DNA from: Pseudomonadota bacterium | GTDB taxonomy: Bacteria; Pseudomonadota; Gammaproteobacteria; Burkholderiales; SHXO01 | DNA length: 26,249 nt | Reading direction: 5' to 3' | Assembly (NCBI GenBank): GCA_023430065.1 | Contig: JAEZCG010000014.1 | Coordinates: 1 to 26,249, forward strand | In this document: positions 9,069 to 18,006 of the stretch, piece after piece | Layout of the letters: each line of letters opens with the position of its first letter | How positions within the stretch are numbered: position 1 is the stretch's first letter | Notes under the pieces: generated by a model | Database searches by the model: none | The model's input: the letters and a program-made list of their open reading frames with translations, nothing else | What the model was told of the DNA's origin: nothing | Position numbers and translations under genes: made by a program

Positions 9069-9467
9069 ATGAGCGGCACGGCGCGGGAGTTCCTCGTCCT
9101 CTCACATGGCAAGTGGGACGCCGACGCGACGCCGGAACAGATCCAGCGCGCGATCGACGCGTTCTACCAATGGCGGGATCGGCTCGTCGAGGCGGGGCGG
9201 ATGAGGCCGGGGCAGCGTCTGTCCACGGAAGGCAAGGTCGTCAGCAGGCAGGGTGTGGTGGACGGACCCTTCGCCGAGACGCGGGAAGTGATCGGCGGCT
9301 ACTGGATCCTGATTGCGGACAGCCTGGACGCCGCCGCGGCGCTCGCCGCACAGAACCCCTGCATCGCCTGCGGCCTCAGCTTCGAGGTGCGGCCGGTCGA
9401 GCACGAGCGTGCCAGTGCCTACCGCGTCACCAACGAAACGCCTGGGCACAGCGGCGCACTCACCTGA
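9069..9467 (+). CDS. YCII-related domain protein
   Basis: This small (132 aa) soluble protein belongs to the YCII/DGPF family, a dimeric alpha-beta ferredoxin-like fold of poorly known biochemical role, sometimes linked to ECF sigma factors. The family signature is clear: DGPFAETRE (about 61-69) followed by IGGYWIL. The upstream strand-helix unit carries a conserved Gly-Leu/His pattern. The start is the ATG at 9069, 106 bases after the preceding gene; the frame is open further upstream but without family-like sequence. No sigma-factor gene accompanies it here, so no partner can be proposed. Confidence 0.85.
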   Translation: MSGTAREFLVLSHGKWDADATPEQIQRAIDAFYQWRDRLVEAGRMRPGQRLSTEGKVVSRQGVVDGPFAETREVIGGYWILIADSLDAAAALAAQNPCIACGLSFEVRPVEHERASAYRVTNETPGHSGALT

Positions 9468-9479
9468 CGATCCGCACCT

Positions 9480-9499
9480 GCCGTACCGCGCGGCACGGC
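9480..9499. terminator. Possible bidirectional hairpin between convergent genes
   Basis: GCCGT and ACGGC arms flank the palindromic CCGCGCGG, giving an imperfect GC-rich hairpin just after the YCII gene and before the end of the convergent dehydrogenase gene. There is no T-run, so intrinsic termination is doubtful. It is listed because position and structure fit a shared 3' end. Confidence 0.25.
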
Positions 9500-9611
9500 A
9501 TGACGCTGCGGCGACCCGGCTGCGGCCGTCCTGCGATCGGAACCTGCCGTTCGGCTGCACGCCCGGCGCATTCCGCGCCGCGCATCGCGCCTCGCGCGCC
9601 GAGTCGCCGAC

Positions 9612-10388
9612 CTAGACGAGGGCCTGCAGGTTGCCGTCGATGCTGATCGCCTGTCCCGAGGTCTGGCGGCCGCGCGGCGAGGCGAGGAGCACGATGGTAT
9701 CGGCGAGCTGTTCCGGTTGGATCAGCTCCTTGAGCGAAGCGTGCGCCAGCCACGCGTCCTCGATCTCCCGCGGGGTTTTGCCTGCCACCCTGGCCTTGGC
9801 CTCGATCACGCGGCGGATGCGTTCGCCCTCGACCACACCCGGGAGAATGGCGTTGCAGCGGATGCCATACTGGCCGAGCTCGATCGCGATCGTCTTGGTG
9901 AACCCCACCACCGCCCACTTGGCGGCCGCATACGGCGAGCGGTTCGGAAATCCGAACTTGCCCGCCGCCGACGAGAGATTGACGATGGACGCGTTCTTCG
10001 ACTTCTTCAGGTGCTCCACCGCCAAGCGGGTGCAATTGAACTGGCTGGTGATGCACACGTCCAGGCAACGGTCCCAGTCCTTTGGATCGATCTCGTGTAC
10101 GGGCCCCGTGGGACCCGCGATGCCGGCGTTGTTGACCAGACAATCGAGGCCGCCGAGCCGGCCGACGGCATCGGCGAACATGGCAGCCACGGCAGCGCGA
10201 TCCGTGACGTCGCACCTGGTGCCGAGGATCTGCGGGTGACTCTTCGCCAATGCCGCGAGCGCCGCCTCGTCCACGTCGCACACGTACACCTTCGCGCCCT
10301 CGCGGACGAACGCCTCCGCGATCCGCAGTCCGATGCCGGCGGCACCCGCGGTCACGAGGACGCGCAGATTCGCGATGTCCAGATCCAT
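9612..10388 (-). CDS. SDR-family NAD(P)-dependent oxidoreductase
   Basis: This classical short-chain dehydrogenase/reductase (258 aa) carries out NAD(P)-linked alcohol/ketone oxidoreduction; the substrate is unknown. The Rossmann glycine motif is TAGAAGIG (13-20). An acidic residue after the second strand (CDVDE, about 37-41) favours NAD over NADP. NNAG is at 86-89. The catalytic set is S140, Y153 and K157 (in SPYAAAKWA). The C-terminal ISIDGNLQ is typical of the family. It is transcribed leftward, divergent from the second histidine kinase, with about 255 bases of shared upstream region. The ATG at 10388 gives the normal family length. Confidence 0.93.
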   Translation of the reverse strand: MDLDIANLRVLVTAGAAGIGLRIAEAFVREGAKVYVCDVDEAALAALAKSHPQILGTRCDVTDRAAVAAMFADAVGRLGGLDCLVNNAGIAGPTGPVHEIDPKDWDRCLDVCITSQFNCTRLAVEHLKKSKNASIVNLSSAAGKFGFPNRSPYAAAKWAVVGFTKTIAIELGQYGIRCNAILPGVVEGERIRRVIEAKARVAGKTPREIEDAWLAHASLKELIQPEQLADTIVLLASPRGRQTSGQAISIDGNLQALV

Positions 10389-10643
10389 GCTTGCCTTCCT
10401 CCCGTTGCTCGTCGCTGGAGATCAACGGACGTTCGGAACACTGTGCCAGGCCGGCTGAGTGACGACGTCCGCTCCTTCGCGGACGATTCTACCGTGCGTC
10501 CCCCGCACGGCGAGCGCAGCGGTCCGGACGAGCCGCGTCTTCCGGCGTCGGCTGCCGAGCCCGCTCCCAGGCTATGCCAGGAACGATTCTTGTTCCCCGA
10601 GCGTCGCCGACCATTTCGCATCCAACCTCGGTGTCGTGAAACT

Positions 10644-12623
10644 ATGCTCGCGTCGGTCGCTCCCACTACCGGTACCGCCCACGCCGGCGGGGTCCGCCTG
10701 CCCACTGGCGGTCCCGAAGCCGGGCTGGCATCGCTAGACCAGCTCGCCCGCCATCTGGCGGAGCGCGAGGCGGAGTTGCGGCTGATCACCGAACTCCTGC
10801 CCGTGTACATTCTTCGCGCCGATGCGCAACTGCGCTATCGATTTGTCAATCCGGCCTATGCGCGCAGATTTTCCAAGGAGCCGGCGGATCTGGTCGGCCG
10901 ATCCATCGAGGAGACGATCGGATCGGAGGCCTTCTCGGCGACCCGGCCCTACCTCGAGCGGCTGCTGCAGGGTTCGCCGGTCCAGTACGAAGCATCCATT
11001 CCCTATGCCGCCCTGGGCGTGCGGTTCATGCGCTCGAGCAACGTGCCGGAGTTCGACGAGCACGGCAACGTTTCGGGCTTCGTGGGCGTGCTGATCGATC
11101 TGTCCGACCGCCGTCAGACCGAGCAGGCGCTGATCGAGAGCGAAGCGCGCTTCCGCACCATGGCGGACAACATCAGCCAGCTTGCGTGGATGGCCGACGA
11201 GCGAGGCTGGATCTTCTGGTACAACCGGCGCTGGTTCGAGTTCACCGGCACCACGTTCGACGACATGCAGGGATGGGGCTGGACTGCCGTGCACCACCCC
11301 GATCACGTCGAGCGCGTGGTCCGCAAGCTCCAGGCCTCGTGGGACAGCGGCGAGATGTGGGAGGACACGTTCCCGATGCGGGGCAAGGACGGCACCTATC
11401 GGTGGTTCCTCTCCCGCGCCCTGCCGGTGCACGACGGCTCGGGGCGTATCGTGCGCTGGTTCGGTACGAACACGGACATCACCGAGCGCCGGCAGGCGGA
11501 GGAGGCGCTGCGTGAGGCCGATCGCAGGAAGGACGAGTTCATCGCCCTGCTCGCGCACGAACTGCGCAATCCGCTCGCGCCCCTGCGCCATGGGCTGGAG
11601 ATCCAGCGGCTCGCGGGGACGGACCTGAGCGCGCTCGAGCAGGCGCGCACGATGATGGAGCGCCAGGTCAACCACATGGTGCGGTTGGTCGACGACCTGC
11701 TCGACGTGTCGCGCATCAGTTCCGGCAAGCTCGTGCTGCGCAAGAGCCGGGTCGATGTGCGGGACGCGATCCGGGATGCGCTGGAGACGGTCCAGCCCGC
11801 GATGCGCGAGGCGCGCCACGAACTGCGCGTCGACCTTCCTTCCGAGCCGCTCCCCGTGGAGGCCGATGCCGTGCGGTTGACGCAGGTCTTCTCGAATCTG
11901 CTCAACAACGCAGCACGCTATACCTCGCCGGGCGGGCAGATCGAGGTCGTCGCGGTGCGCGAAGGCAATCTGGTCGCCGTCTCGGTGATCGACAACGGCA
12001 TCGGCATTTCGTCGGAGATGCTCCAGCAGGTGTTCGACCCGTTCACGCAGATCCGGCCGGCCGGGGAAAGCGCACAGGGCGGACTGGGGCTGGGACTGCC
12101 GCTCGCGCGCAGCCTGGTCACGATGCACGGCGGGAGCATCATGGCGACGAGCGCCGGCTTGGGTCGGGGCGCAAGGTTCGACGTGCGCCTGCCGATCACC
12201 GTCGAGGCGATCGCAGCAGGAGCGTCGGCGCCGGCACCGCGCGCGGCAACGAGTGCGCGCGTGCTGGTCGTGGACGATAACGTCGATGCGGCGCAGTCGC
12301 TGGCGATGCTGCTCCAGCTGATGGGATACGACACCTCTGCGGTCTACAGCGGAAGAGCGGCGCTCGAGATCGCAGCCACCTACAAGCCTCATGCGGTCAT
12401 TCTCGACATCGGCATGCCGGGCATGAACGGCCACGAAGTCGCGCAGCGGCTGCGCGAATCGACGGCGTCGAAGAGCCTCGTCCTGATCGCCCTGTCGGGC
12501 TTTGCGCAGGACGACGACCGCTTGCGCTCGATGCGCACCGGCTTCGACGCCCATCTGGGCAAGCCGGTGGAACCCGCAACACTGGAGGCCTTGCTTGCCC
12601 GACTCACCATGCGGGTGCAATAA
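10644..12623 (+). CDS. Soluble PAS-PAS hybrid histidine kinase with receiver domain
   Basis: This sensor kinase has no membrane segment, so it senses a cytoplasmic signal through two PAS domains (about 40-150 and 165-285). The HisKA domain carries H305 in AHELRNP. The HATPase domain has LNNAARY, DNGIGIS and GGLGLGLPL boxes. The C-terminal receiver has D588 in LDIGMP and a conserved Lys in GKPVE. The frame is open leftward to 9717 across the dehydrogenase gene, but only the part from about 10644 reads as protein. That ATG gives 659 aa; its ribosome-binding site is weak, so the exact start is uncertain. Kinase and receiver halves closely resemble those of the first kinase (58-2556), suggesting paralogues with swapped sensors. 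No separate response regulator is nearby. Confidence 0.9.
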   Translation: MLASVAPTTGTAHAGGVRLPTGGPEAGLASLDQLARHLAEREAELRLITELLPVYILRADAQLRYRFVNPAYARRFSKEPADLVGRSIEETIGSEAFSATRPYLERLLQGSPVQYEASIPYAALGVRFMRSSNVPEFDEHGNVSGFVGVLIDLSDRRQTEQALIESEARFRTMADNISQLAWMADERGWIFWYNRRWFEFTGTTFDDMQGWGWTAVHHPDHVERVVRKLQASWDSGEMWEDTFPMRGKDGTYRWFLSRALPVHDGSGRIVRWFGTNTDITERRQAEEALREADRRKDEFIALLAHELRNPLAPLRHGLEIQRLAGTDLSALEQARTMMERQVNHMVRLVDDLLDVSRISSGKLVLRKSRVDVRDAIRDALETVQPAMREARHELRVDLPSEPLPVEADAVRLTQVFSNLLNNAARYTSPGGQIEVVAVREGNLVAVSVIDNGIGISSEMLQQVFDPFTQIRPAGESAQGGLGLGLPLARSLVTMHGGSIMATSAGLGRGARFDVRLPITVEAIAAGASAPAPRAATSARVLVVDDNVDAAQSLAMLLQLMGYDTSAVYSGRAALEIAATYKPHAVILDIGMPGMNGHEVAQRLRESTASKSLVLIALSGFAQDDDRLRSMRTGFDAHLGKPVEPATLEALLARLTMRVQ

Positions 12624-12748
12624 GGCCTGCGATCAGCGCGCCCGTGCCCCATGCGCATGGCCGCGGGGCGGATTCCCGAGGCGGATCGCGCTGACGTGGA
12701 GTGCGTGCGCTATGATCCGCTGCACCGCACGCCTCACGGGAGGACGCC

Positions 12749-13258
12749 ATGCGCCGCATCTACTTTCTGGTTCCTGACCTCGCCACGGCCCGACAAATCG
12801 TCGACGAGTTGCTGCTGGCTCGCATTCCGGAGAAGCACCTCCACGTGATCGCGCGGCGCGGCACGCCGCTGGAAGACCTGCCGGAGGCGAGCCTGCTGCA
12901 GAAATCGGATTTCGTCCCGGCCGTCGAGCGCGGCATCGCGCTGGGCGGCGCCACCGGTCTGCTCGGTGGACTGGTCGCCATCGCCATCCCGCCGGCCATT
13001 ACGGTGATTGGGGGTGGGATTCTGCTTGCCGCGACGCTGTCGGGCGCCGGCGTCGGCGCGTGGCTCGGCGGAATGGTGGGGATGAATGTGGGCAATACGC
13101 GCATCGCGCGATTTCATGATGCGATAGAAGCTGGCGAGTTGCTGGTGCTTGCCGATGTGCCGACCGAGCGCGTCGAGGAGATCGAAGCGCGGGTCCGCAA
13201 GCACCTTCCCCAGGCGGAGATCGAAGGAACCGAGCCGACCGTACCGCCGTTTCCATGA
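12749..13258 (+). CDS. DUF1269-like glycine-rich membrane-associated protein
   Basis: This 169-aa protein has no assigned function. The first ~60 residues form an alpha-beta domain (RRIYFLVPDLATARQIVDEL) resembling heavy-metal or ACT-like small domains. Residues 64-115 are very rich in Gly/Ala and hydrophobic residues (glycine-zipper pattern), likely two closely packed membrane hairpin helices. A C-terminal charged helix (139-152) follows. This arrangement fits proteins annotated DUF1269 in proteobacteria. It starts at ATG 12749, preceded by GGGAGGACGCC, a good ribosome-binding site. It ends 28 bases before the convergent P-loop gene. Neighbours give no functional hint. Confidence 0.8.
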   Translation: MRRIYFLVPDLATARQIVDELLLARIPEKHLHVIARRGTPLEDLPEASLLQKSDFVPAVERGIALGGATGLLGGLVAIAIPPAITVIGGGILLAATLSGAGVGAWLGGMVGMNVGNTRIARFHDAIEAGELLVLADVPTERVEEIEARVRKHLPQAEIEGTEPTVPPFP

Positions 13259-13286
13259 TCGCCGCCGCCGCGGCGCCGGGTGCGCT

Positions 13287-14621
13287 TCACCATAGACTGC
13301 GATGGGTCCGCACCAGATCGTCGACCACGGCTCGCAGCGTCGGCTCGCCCGCGTCCTCGAGTTCGTAGCTCGCGCGTGCCACCGGCTGGTCCAGCTGAAG
13401 GAGGGCACCGAGATCGATCGGCGTGCCGGCCACGATCGTTTCCGCGGCTGACGCGCGGATGGTCTGGACCAGCGCGCTTCGTTGTTCCTCGTCGTAGCCC
13501 ATGGCAGGCAGGACCGGTCCGATGCGCGGGTAACGCGCGAACACCTCAGCCAGGGCCGGTACGGCCGATGCGCGCGGATCGACGATCTGCGATGCACCGG
13601 CCGCACGTGCCGCTGCGTAGCCCGCACCGTACGCCATGCCGCCGTGTGTGAGGGTGGGCCCGTCCTCCACCACCAGCACGCGCCGGCCACGTACGAGCTC
13701 GGGCCGGTCGATGCGTACCACCGAGGCCGCATGCACGATGTTCGCGCCGGGATTCACGGCTTGCACCCGGCCGACGGCGTCGCGCACAGCGCCCGGCGCT
13801 GCGGCGTTCACCTTGTTGATGACCACGACATCGGCCATGCGCACCACTGCCTCTCCCGGATGATGCGTGTCCACCTGCTCGGGTCGCAGGGCATCGACGA
13901 CGCCGATCAGCAGGTCGGGCTGTACGAAGGGCAGGTCGTTGTTGCCGCCGTCCCAGACCAGGCAATCGGCTTCGTGCTGCGCGAGCGCCAGGACCTGCGC
14001 GGTGCCGACCCCTGAGAACACCACGTTGCCACGGGCGATGTGCGGCTCGTATTCCTCACGCTCCTCGATCGTGCAGCGTGCCGCCTCGAGATCCGCCAGA
14101 CAGGCAAAGCGCTGTGCCCGGGCCGACTCCAGATCCCCGTAGGGCATCGGATGACGGATCACCGCCACGCGCACCCCGCGGGCGCGCAGGCGATCGGCCA
14201 CCGCACGCGAGACCTGGGACTTGCCCACGCCGGTGCGCACGCCGCAGACGGCGATCGCCGGCCGGTCGGGGCGCAGCATCGTGCGGCGCGGCCCATGCAT
14301 CAGAAAGTCGGCGCCGCAGGCGAGGGCTCGCGAGGCCAGGTGCATGACCTGCGCGTGCGAGAGATCGCTGTAAGCCAGCACGACGCGCTGCACACATTGG
14401 CGGCGGCAGAACGACTCGAGTTCCGACTCCGGCAGAATCGGGATGCCCTGAGGATAGAGCGAGCCGGCCAGCGACGCCGGATAGCGGCGACCCGCGATAC
14501 CCGGAATCTGCGCAGCGGTGAAGGCGACGACATCGGTTGCCGCATCGGTGCGGTACACCACGTTGAAATCGTGGAAATCGCGCCCGGCGGCGCCGAGGAT
14601 CAACGTTCGTACGCGCATCAT
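13287..14621 (-). CDS. Cyclic 2,3-diphosphoglycerate synthetase-like P-loop protein
   Basis: This 444-aa P-loop NTPase is related to archaeal cyclic 2,3-diphosphoglycerate synthetase, which makes a thermoprotective solute in methanogens. Bacterial homologues are usually annotated only as GTPases and their reaction is unproven. The N-terminal ~115 residues form a Rossmann-like domain (TLILGAAGRDFHDFN, then a loop with GIAGRRYP). The Walker A is GVRTGVGKS (127-135). Further conserved-looking motifs are LVWDGGNND (221-229), VVINKVN (266-272) and VEDGPTLTHGGM (318-329). The start is ATG 14621, three bases after the stop of the Usp-like gene, so it is the last gene of a tight leftward operon with that gene and the LonB-type protease. 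Confidence 0.85.
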   Translation of the reverse strand: MMRVRTLILGAAGRDFHDFNVVYRTDAATDVVAFTAAQIPGIAGRRYPASLAGSLYPQGIPILPESELESFCRRQCVQRVVLAYSDLSHAQVMHLASRALACGADFLMHGPRRTMLRPDRPAIAVCGVRTGVGKSQVSRAVADRLRARGVRVAVIRHPMPYGDLESARAQRFACLADLEAARCTIEEREEYEPHIARGNVVFSGVGTAQVLALAQHEADCLVWDGGNNDLPFVQPDLLIGVVDALRPEQVDTHHPGEAVVRMADVVVINKVNAAAPGAVRDAVGRVQAVNPGANIVHAASVVRIDRPELVRGRRVLVVEDGPTLTHGGMAYGAGYAAARAAGASQIVDPRASAVPALAEVFARYPRIGPVLPAMGYDEEQRSALVQTIRASAAETIVAGTPIDLGALLQLDQPVARASYELEDAGEPTLRAVVDDLVRTHRSLW

Positions 14622-14624
14622 CGG

Positions 14625-15404
14625 CTAGCGCACGATCACCACCGGACAGGCGCCCTGCTCGAGCAGGCGCAGCAGGACTTCGCCCCGATCGTCCCGCGCG
14701 GCGGGCGAGACCACCACCGCCTGGCAGCCATGCCTGCGTGCTTCACGCAGTGCGTCGCGAATGTCCCGCAGCGGAAGTACCAGCGCGTGCGCCAGTTCCG
14801 GATGCGAGCGCTGCGCCTGCTCGAACGTCTCGCGCGCCGCCACAGAATCATCTGCCGCCTTGCCGCTGGACAGCAGCACGAGAACATCCGAGGCGGTGCG
14901 GCGGGCAAGCTTGACTGCCGTCTCCAACGCGCGTCCGCCGGGTGTTCCGGCCTCGAGCACGACCGCCACCGGCGCGCTGGTCGCCCTGCCGGCGGGCCGC
15001 CTGGCCACGGGTGGCGCGCTGCTCTCGGTCACCACGACCCACTCGGCGTGCGCCGCAGCCGCGATGGCCTCGCGAGCGATGGTGCCGCGTGCGATGCGGA
15101 ACGAGACCTCGAGTCGTGCGGCGAGCGCATGCTCGGCGATCAGCCGCCGTGCCTGTTCCGCCCGACGGCGCAGCAGGGCTTCGAGCTCGGCATGCTGCAG
15201 CGGGCGCAGCGCGCCGGAAGTGCGCCCGAGTTCCTGCGTAAAGGGCAGCGCTGCAAGGTGCAGCAGGTCGACATCCTCGACGAAGACGCTCTCGAGTGTC
15301 GCCTGTGCTTCGCGCGCGAGGTGCAGCGCGATCGCCATCGACGCTGCGCTCTGCGCGGTGGACCCGAGTGCCAGAACGATGCGGGTGCCTGCCACGGGCG
15401 TCAC
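14625..15404 (-). CDS. Tandem universal-stress-protein-like protein
   Basis: This 259-aa protein has two Usp-like alpha-beta halves. The first (about 6-128) opens RIVLALGST and contains VFVEDVDLLHLAALPF, typical of a Usp subfamily. The second (about 145-259) opens VAVVLEAG and ends ACPVVIVR, like the last strand of Usp domains. I do not see the full ATP-binding glycine motif of classical UspA, so nucleotide binding is uncertain. The start is GTG 15404, overlapping the TGA of the upstream protease gene (GTGA arrangement), so translation is probably coupled. Its operon partners are a LonB-like protease and a cyclic-DPG-synthetase-like protein. A stress-linked role is inferred from family only. 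Confidence 0.8.
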   Translation of the reverse strand: MTPVAGTRIVLALGSTAQSAASMAIALHLAREAQATLESVFVEDVDLLHLAALPFTQELGRTSGALRPLQHAELEALLRRRAEQARRLIAEHALAARLEVSFRIARGTIAREAIAAAAHAEWVVVTESSAPPVARRPAGRATSAPVAVVLEAGTPGGRALETAVKLARRTASDVLVLLSSGKAADDSVAARETFEQAQRSHPELAHALVLPLRDIRDALREARRHGCQAVVVSPAARDDRGEVLLRLLEQGACPVVIVR

Positions 15405-17893
15405 CGCCGGCGTCCGGCACGCGGCCGCTTCTCGTCGCCCGGCTTGCGCGGCGGGCGCTCGGGTTCGACCGGTTTTCCGGAACGCACCTTCTTCACCTTG
15501 ACCTCGACCGTCGAGTACGCCTGCCGCACCATGGTCAGTTCCATCAGGCGCGCACTCACCTTGAAGTTCGGGCTGCCTTCCGGAAAGTTGCCGTTCGCAT
15601 CCGCTTCACCTGCCGGCGCCGCGGCGAGCAGTCCCAGGGCCTGATCGACGCTCTCCACGCGGTACACCGCGAAATCGCCGTCGGCCACGGCGCGCACCAC
15701 GTCTTCGCGCAGCATCAGATGCTCGACGTTGCCGGCCGGCACGATCACGCCCTGCCGACCGGTCAGGCCGCGTGCCTTGCAGATGTCGAAGAACCCCTCG
15801 ATCTTTTCGTTCGCTGCGCCGATCGGTTGCACATTGCCATGCTGGTCGATCGAACCGGTCACCGCCAGCGACTGCTGCAGCGGGAATTGGCCGATCGAGG
15901 ACAGCAGTGCGCACAGCTCGGCGAGCGACGCGCTGTCTCCCTCCACCGTGCCGTAGGTCTGTTCGAACACCAGGCTGGCCGCGAGGGAGTGCGGCCGATC
16001 GCACGCATAACGGGCGACCAGGTACGAGGCGAGGATCATCACGCCCTTGGAGTGGATCGGCCCGGACAGTTCGATCTCGCGCTGGATGTCGATCACCTCC
16101 CCATCCCCGAGGCGCGTCGTGGCAGTGATGCGAGTGGGGAAGGCGAAGGCGAAGTTGCCCAGTCCGCTGACCGAGAGGCCGTTCACCTGGCCCACTTTGT
16201 CACCGTCGGTTTCGACCTTCAGTTCTCCGCGCAGGATCGCCTCGTGCATTCGACCGCGGATGCGATCCGCGCGGCGCACCCGGCTGTCGATCGCCGCCTG
16301 CACGTGCTCGCGCCGGATCGCCTCGGCGCGGTGCGCCCGTGCGTGGTGATCGGCTTCGCGCAGCAGGTCGCTCAGCCGTTCGAGTTGTGCCGACAGGCGG
16401 CGAGCGTCTCCGGCTTCGCGCGCCGCTTGCTCGATCACGCGCGCGACCGCGCCGCGGTCCAGTGGGAGAAGGTTCGCGCGTCGTGCCTGGGCGGCCACGA
16501 GCCGTGCGTACAGGCCCTCGTTACGCGGATCGCGCACCAGCTCGTCGTCGAAATCGACCTGGACCTTGAACAGTTCGCCGAATTCCGGATCCCACTCGAG
16601 CAGCATGTAGTAGATCAGCCGCTCGCCGAAGAGCACGACCTTCACATCCAGCGGAATCGGCTCCGGCTCGAGGGTGACGGTGCTGATCATGCCCAGGTCC
16701 TGGCCCAGCGATTCGGTACGCAGTTCCCCGCTGGCCAGCGCACGCTTGAGCCCGGCCCATGCGAACGGCTGCGTCAGCAGCTTGTACGCATCGATCAGCA
16801 GATAGCCGCCATTGGCGCGATGCAACGCACCCCCCTTGATGAGCGCGAAATCCGTCACCAGCGTGCCCAGGCGGGCGACGTACTCGACCCGCCCCATCAG
16901 ATTCGGGTAGGTGGGATGGTCCTCTTCCACGACGGGCGCGCCGGAGCTGACGCCGTCGCCCACCATGACGTTGACCTCGTAGCGGCGGAACGACGGGCGC
17001 TCGCCCGACGGCAACCCTAGGATGTTGGTCTCGGCTTCGGGGGGGCGGCGGAAGTCGTCGATGTTCTCCAGCACGTCCGCTTCCACCGCGGCGATGTAGG
17101 AGATGACCGCGGGCAGGTCGCCGTAATGCGACTTGAGATCCTCGGTGAGATGACCAACCGCGTACATCGTCATTTCGCGATTCAGGGCCTTGATACGGTC
17201 GCGCTTCTCCTTCTGCAATCCTTGCACGTGACGGACGGCCTTCTGCAGTTTCTCCTGCAATTCGCGGATGCGGGATTCGATGCGCGAGCGTTCCTCGGCA
17301 GGCAGCTTCTCGTAGTCCATGGGCGAGATCACCGCGCCGTCGCGCATGGGTGCGAGCGAGAAGCCCGCCGGCGTGTGCAGCAGTGCGATTCCTTCGGCTG
17401 AAGCCTCCTCGCCGAGCGCGACGAACGCACTTTCCTGGCGCTCGCTGATCTCACCGTCGATCTGTTCGGCGCGTGTGCGGTACTCCTCGCTCTCGAACAT
17501 GGCCGGAATGGAGGCGCGCAATTCTTCCACCAGCTGCTGCATGTCGCGCTTGAGCCGCATGGCGGCGGCGCCCGGCAGGCGCAGCGCGCGCGGGCGGTGC
17601 GGCTGGTCGAAGTTGTTGACGTAGCACCAGTCGTCGGGGGCAGGCTCGGCTGCTGCACGCTCCTCGAGCATCCTGCGCGCGAAGGTGCGTTTGCCGAGCC
17701 CGGGCGGGCCGAGCACGAAGAGGTTGTAGCCGCGGCTGCGCAGCGCCACGCCGAATCCGATCGCTTCCCGGGCCCGCTCCTGGCCGAGCAGGCCAGGCAG
17801 GTCCTCGAGCTGCGCGGTGGTATCGCACGTCATGGCGTCCGCCGAGCAGGCGGTGAACAGGGCGGAAGCGGGCAGGCGAAGGTCGGCGGTCAT
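15401..17893 (-). CDS. LonB/LonC-type ATP-dependent Ser-Lys protease
   Basis: This 830-aa AAA+ protease belongs to the Lon family group lacking the classical Lon N-domain (COG1067 type). The Walker A GPPGLGKRT (62-70) is followed by a long helical insertion (about 115-245). The ATPase half resumes with NGGYLLIDAY near 361-370 (Walker B region) and GERLIYY. The protease domain has catalytic S654 in EGDSAS and K697 in NEKIEG, with the usual GSIDQHGNVQPIGA between them. It ends in a basic tail (about 800-830). I start at the ATG at 17893; an in-frame TTG at 17920 is possible but less likely. It is the first gene of a leftward operon whose second gene overlaps its stop. The Walker B acidic pair looks degenerate (DA rather than DE), as in this family. 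Confidence 0.92.
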   Translation of the reverse strand: MTADLRLPASALFTACSADAMTCDTTAQLEDLPGLLGQERAREAIGFGVALRSRGYNLFVLGPPGLGKRTFARRMLEERAAAEPAPDDWCYVNNFDQPHRPRALRLPGAAAMRLKRDMQQLVEELRASIPAMFESEEYRTRAEQIDGEISERQESAFVALGEEASAEGIALLHTPAGFSLAPMRDGAVISPMDYEKLPAEERSRIESRIRELQEKLQKAVRHVQGLQKEKRDRIKALNREMTMYAVGHLTEDLKSHYGDLPAVISYIAAVEADVLENIDDFRRPPEAETNILGLPSGERPSFRRYEVNVMVGDGVSSGAPVVEEDHPTYPNLMGRVEYVARLGTLVTDFALIKGGALHRANGGYLLIDAYKLLTQPFAWAGLKRALASGELRTESLGQDLGMISTVTLEPEPIPLDVKVVLFGERLIYYMLLEWDPEFGELFKVQVDFDDELVRDPRNEGLYARLVAAQARRANLLPLDRGAVARVIEQAAREAGDARRLSAQLERLSDLLREADHHARAHRAEAIRREHVQAAIDSRVRRADRIRGRMHEAILRGELKVETDGDKVGQVNGLSVSGLGNFAFAFPTRITATTRLGDGEVIDIQREIELSGPIHSKGVMILASYLVARYACDRPHSLAASLVFEQTYGTVEGDSASLAELCALLSSIGQFPLQQSLAVTGSIDQHGNVQPIGAANEKIEGFFDICKARGLTGRQGVIVPAGNVEHLMLREDVVRAVADGDFAVYRVESVDQALGLLAAAPAGEADANGNFPEGSPNFKVSARLMELTMVRQAYSTVEVKVKKVRSGKPVEPERPPRKPGDEKRPRAGRRR

Positions 17894-18006
17894 CGAAGGT
17901 CCGTTCGTTCGAACCGCCAATTGTGAGCCGTGCGCCGGTTCGGCGCTTGAGGCACGACAAAAGTGCAGGGCCGGCGGTCAGGTCCGCCGCAGGCCCTCAG
18001 CGCGCG

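Noticed and set aside
8959..9072. A 37-codon frame (ATGA overlap) after the betaine-binding-like gene
   Set aside because: Short and low in protein character; the YCII gene starts at its end in another frame.
9717..10643. 309 open codons extending the second kinase upstream
   Set aside because: They run antisense through the well-supported dehydrogenase gene and show no protein-like sequence.
12646..12669. GCCCC/GGGGC hairpin after the second kinase as terminator
   Set aside because: Only five base pairs with a long loop and no T-run.
14040..17020. Long plus-strand frames (534 and 574 codons) opposite the Usp and LonB genes
   Set aside because: Shadows of the minus-strand operon, with no motifs.
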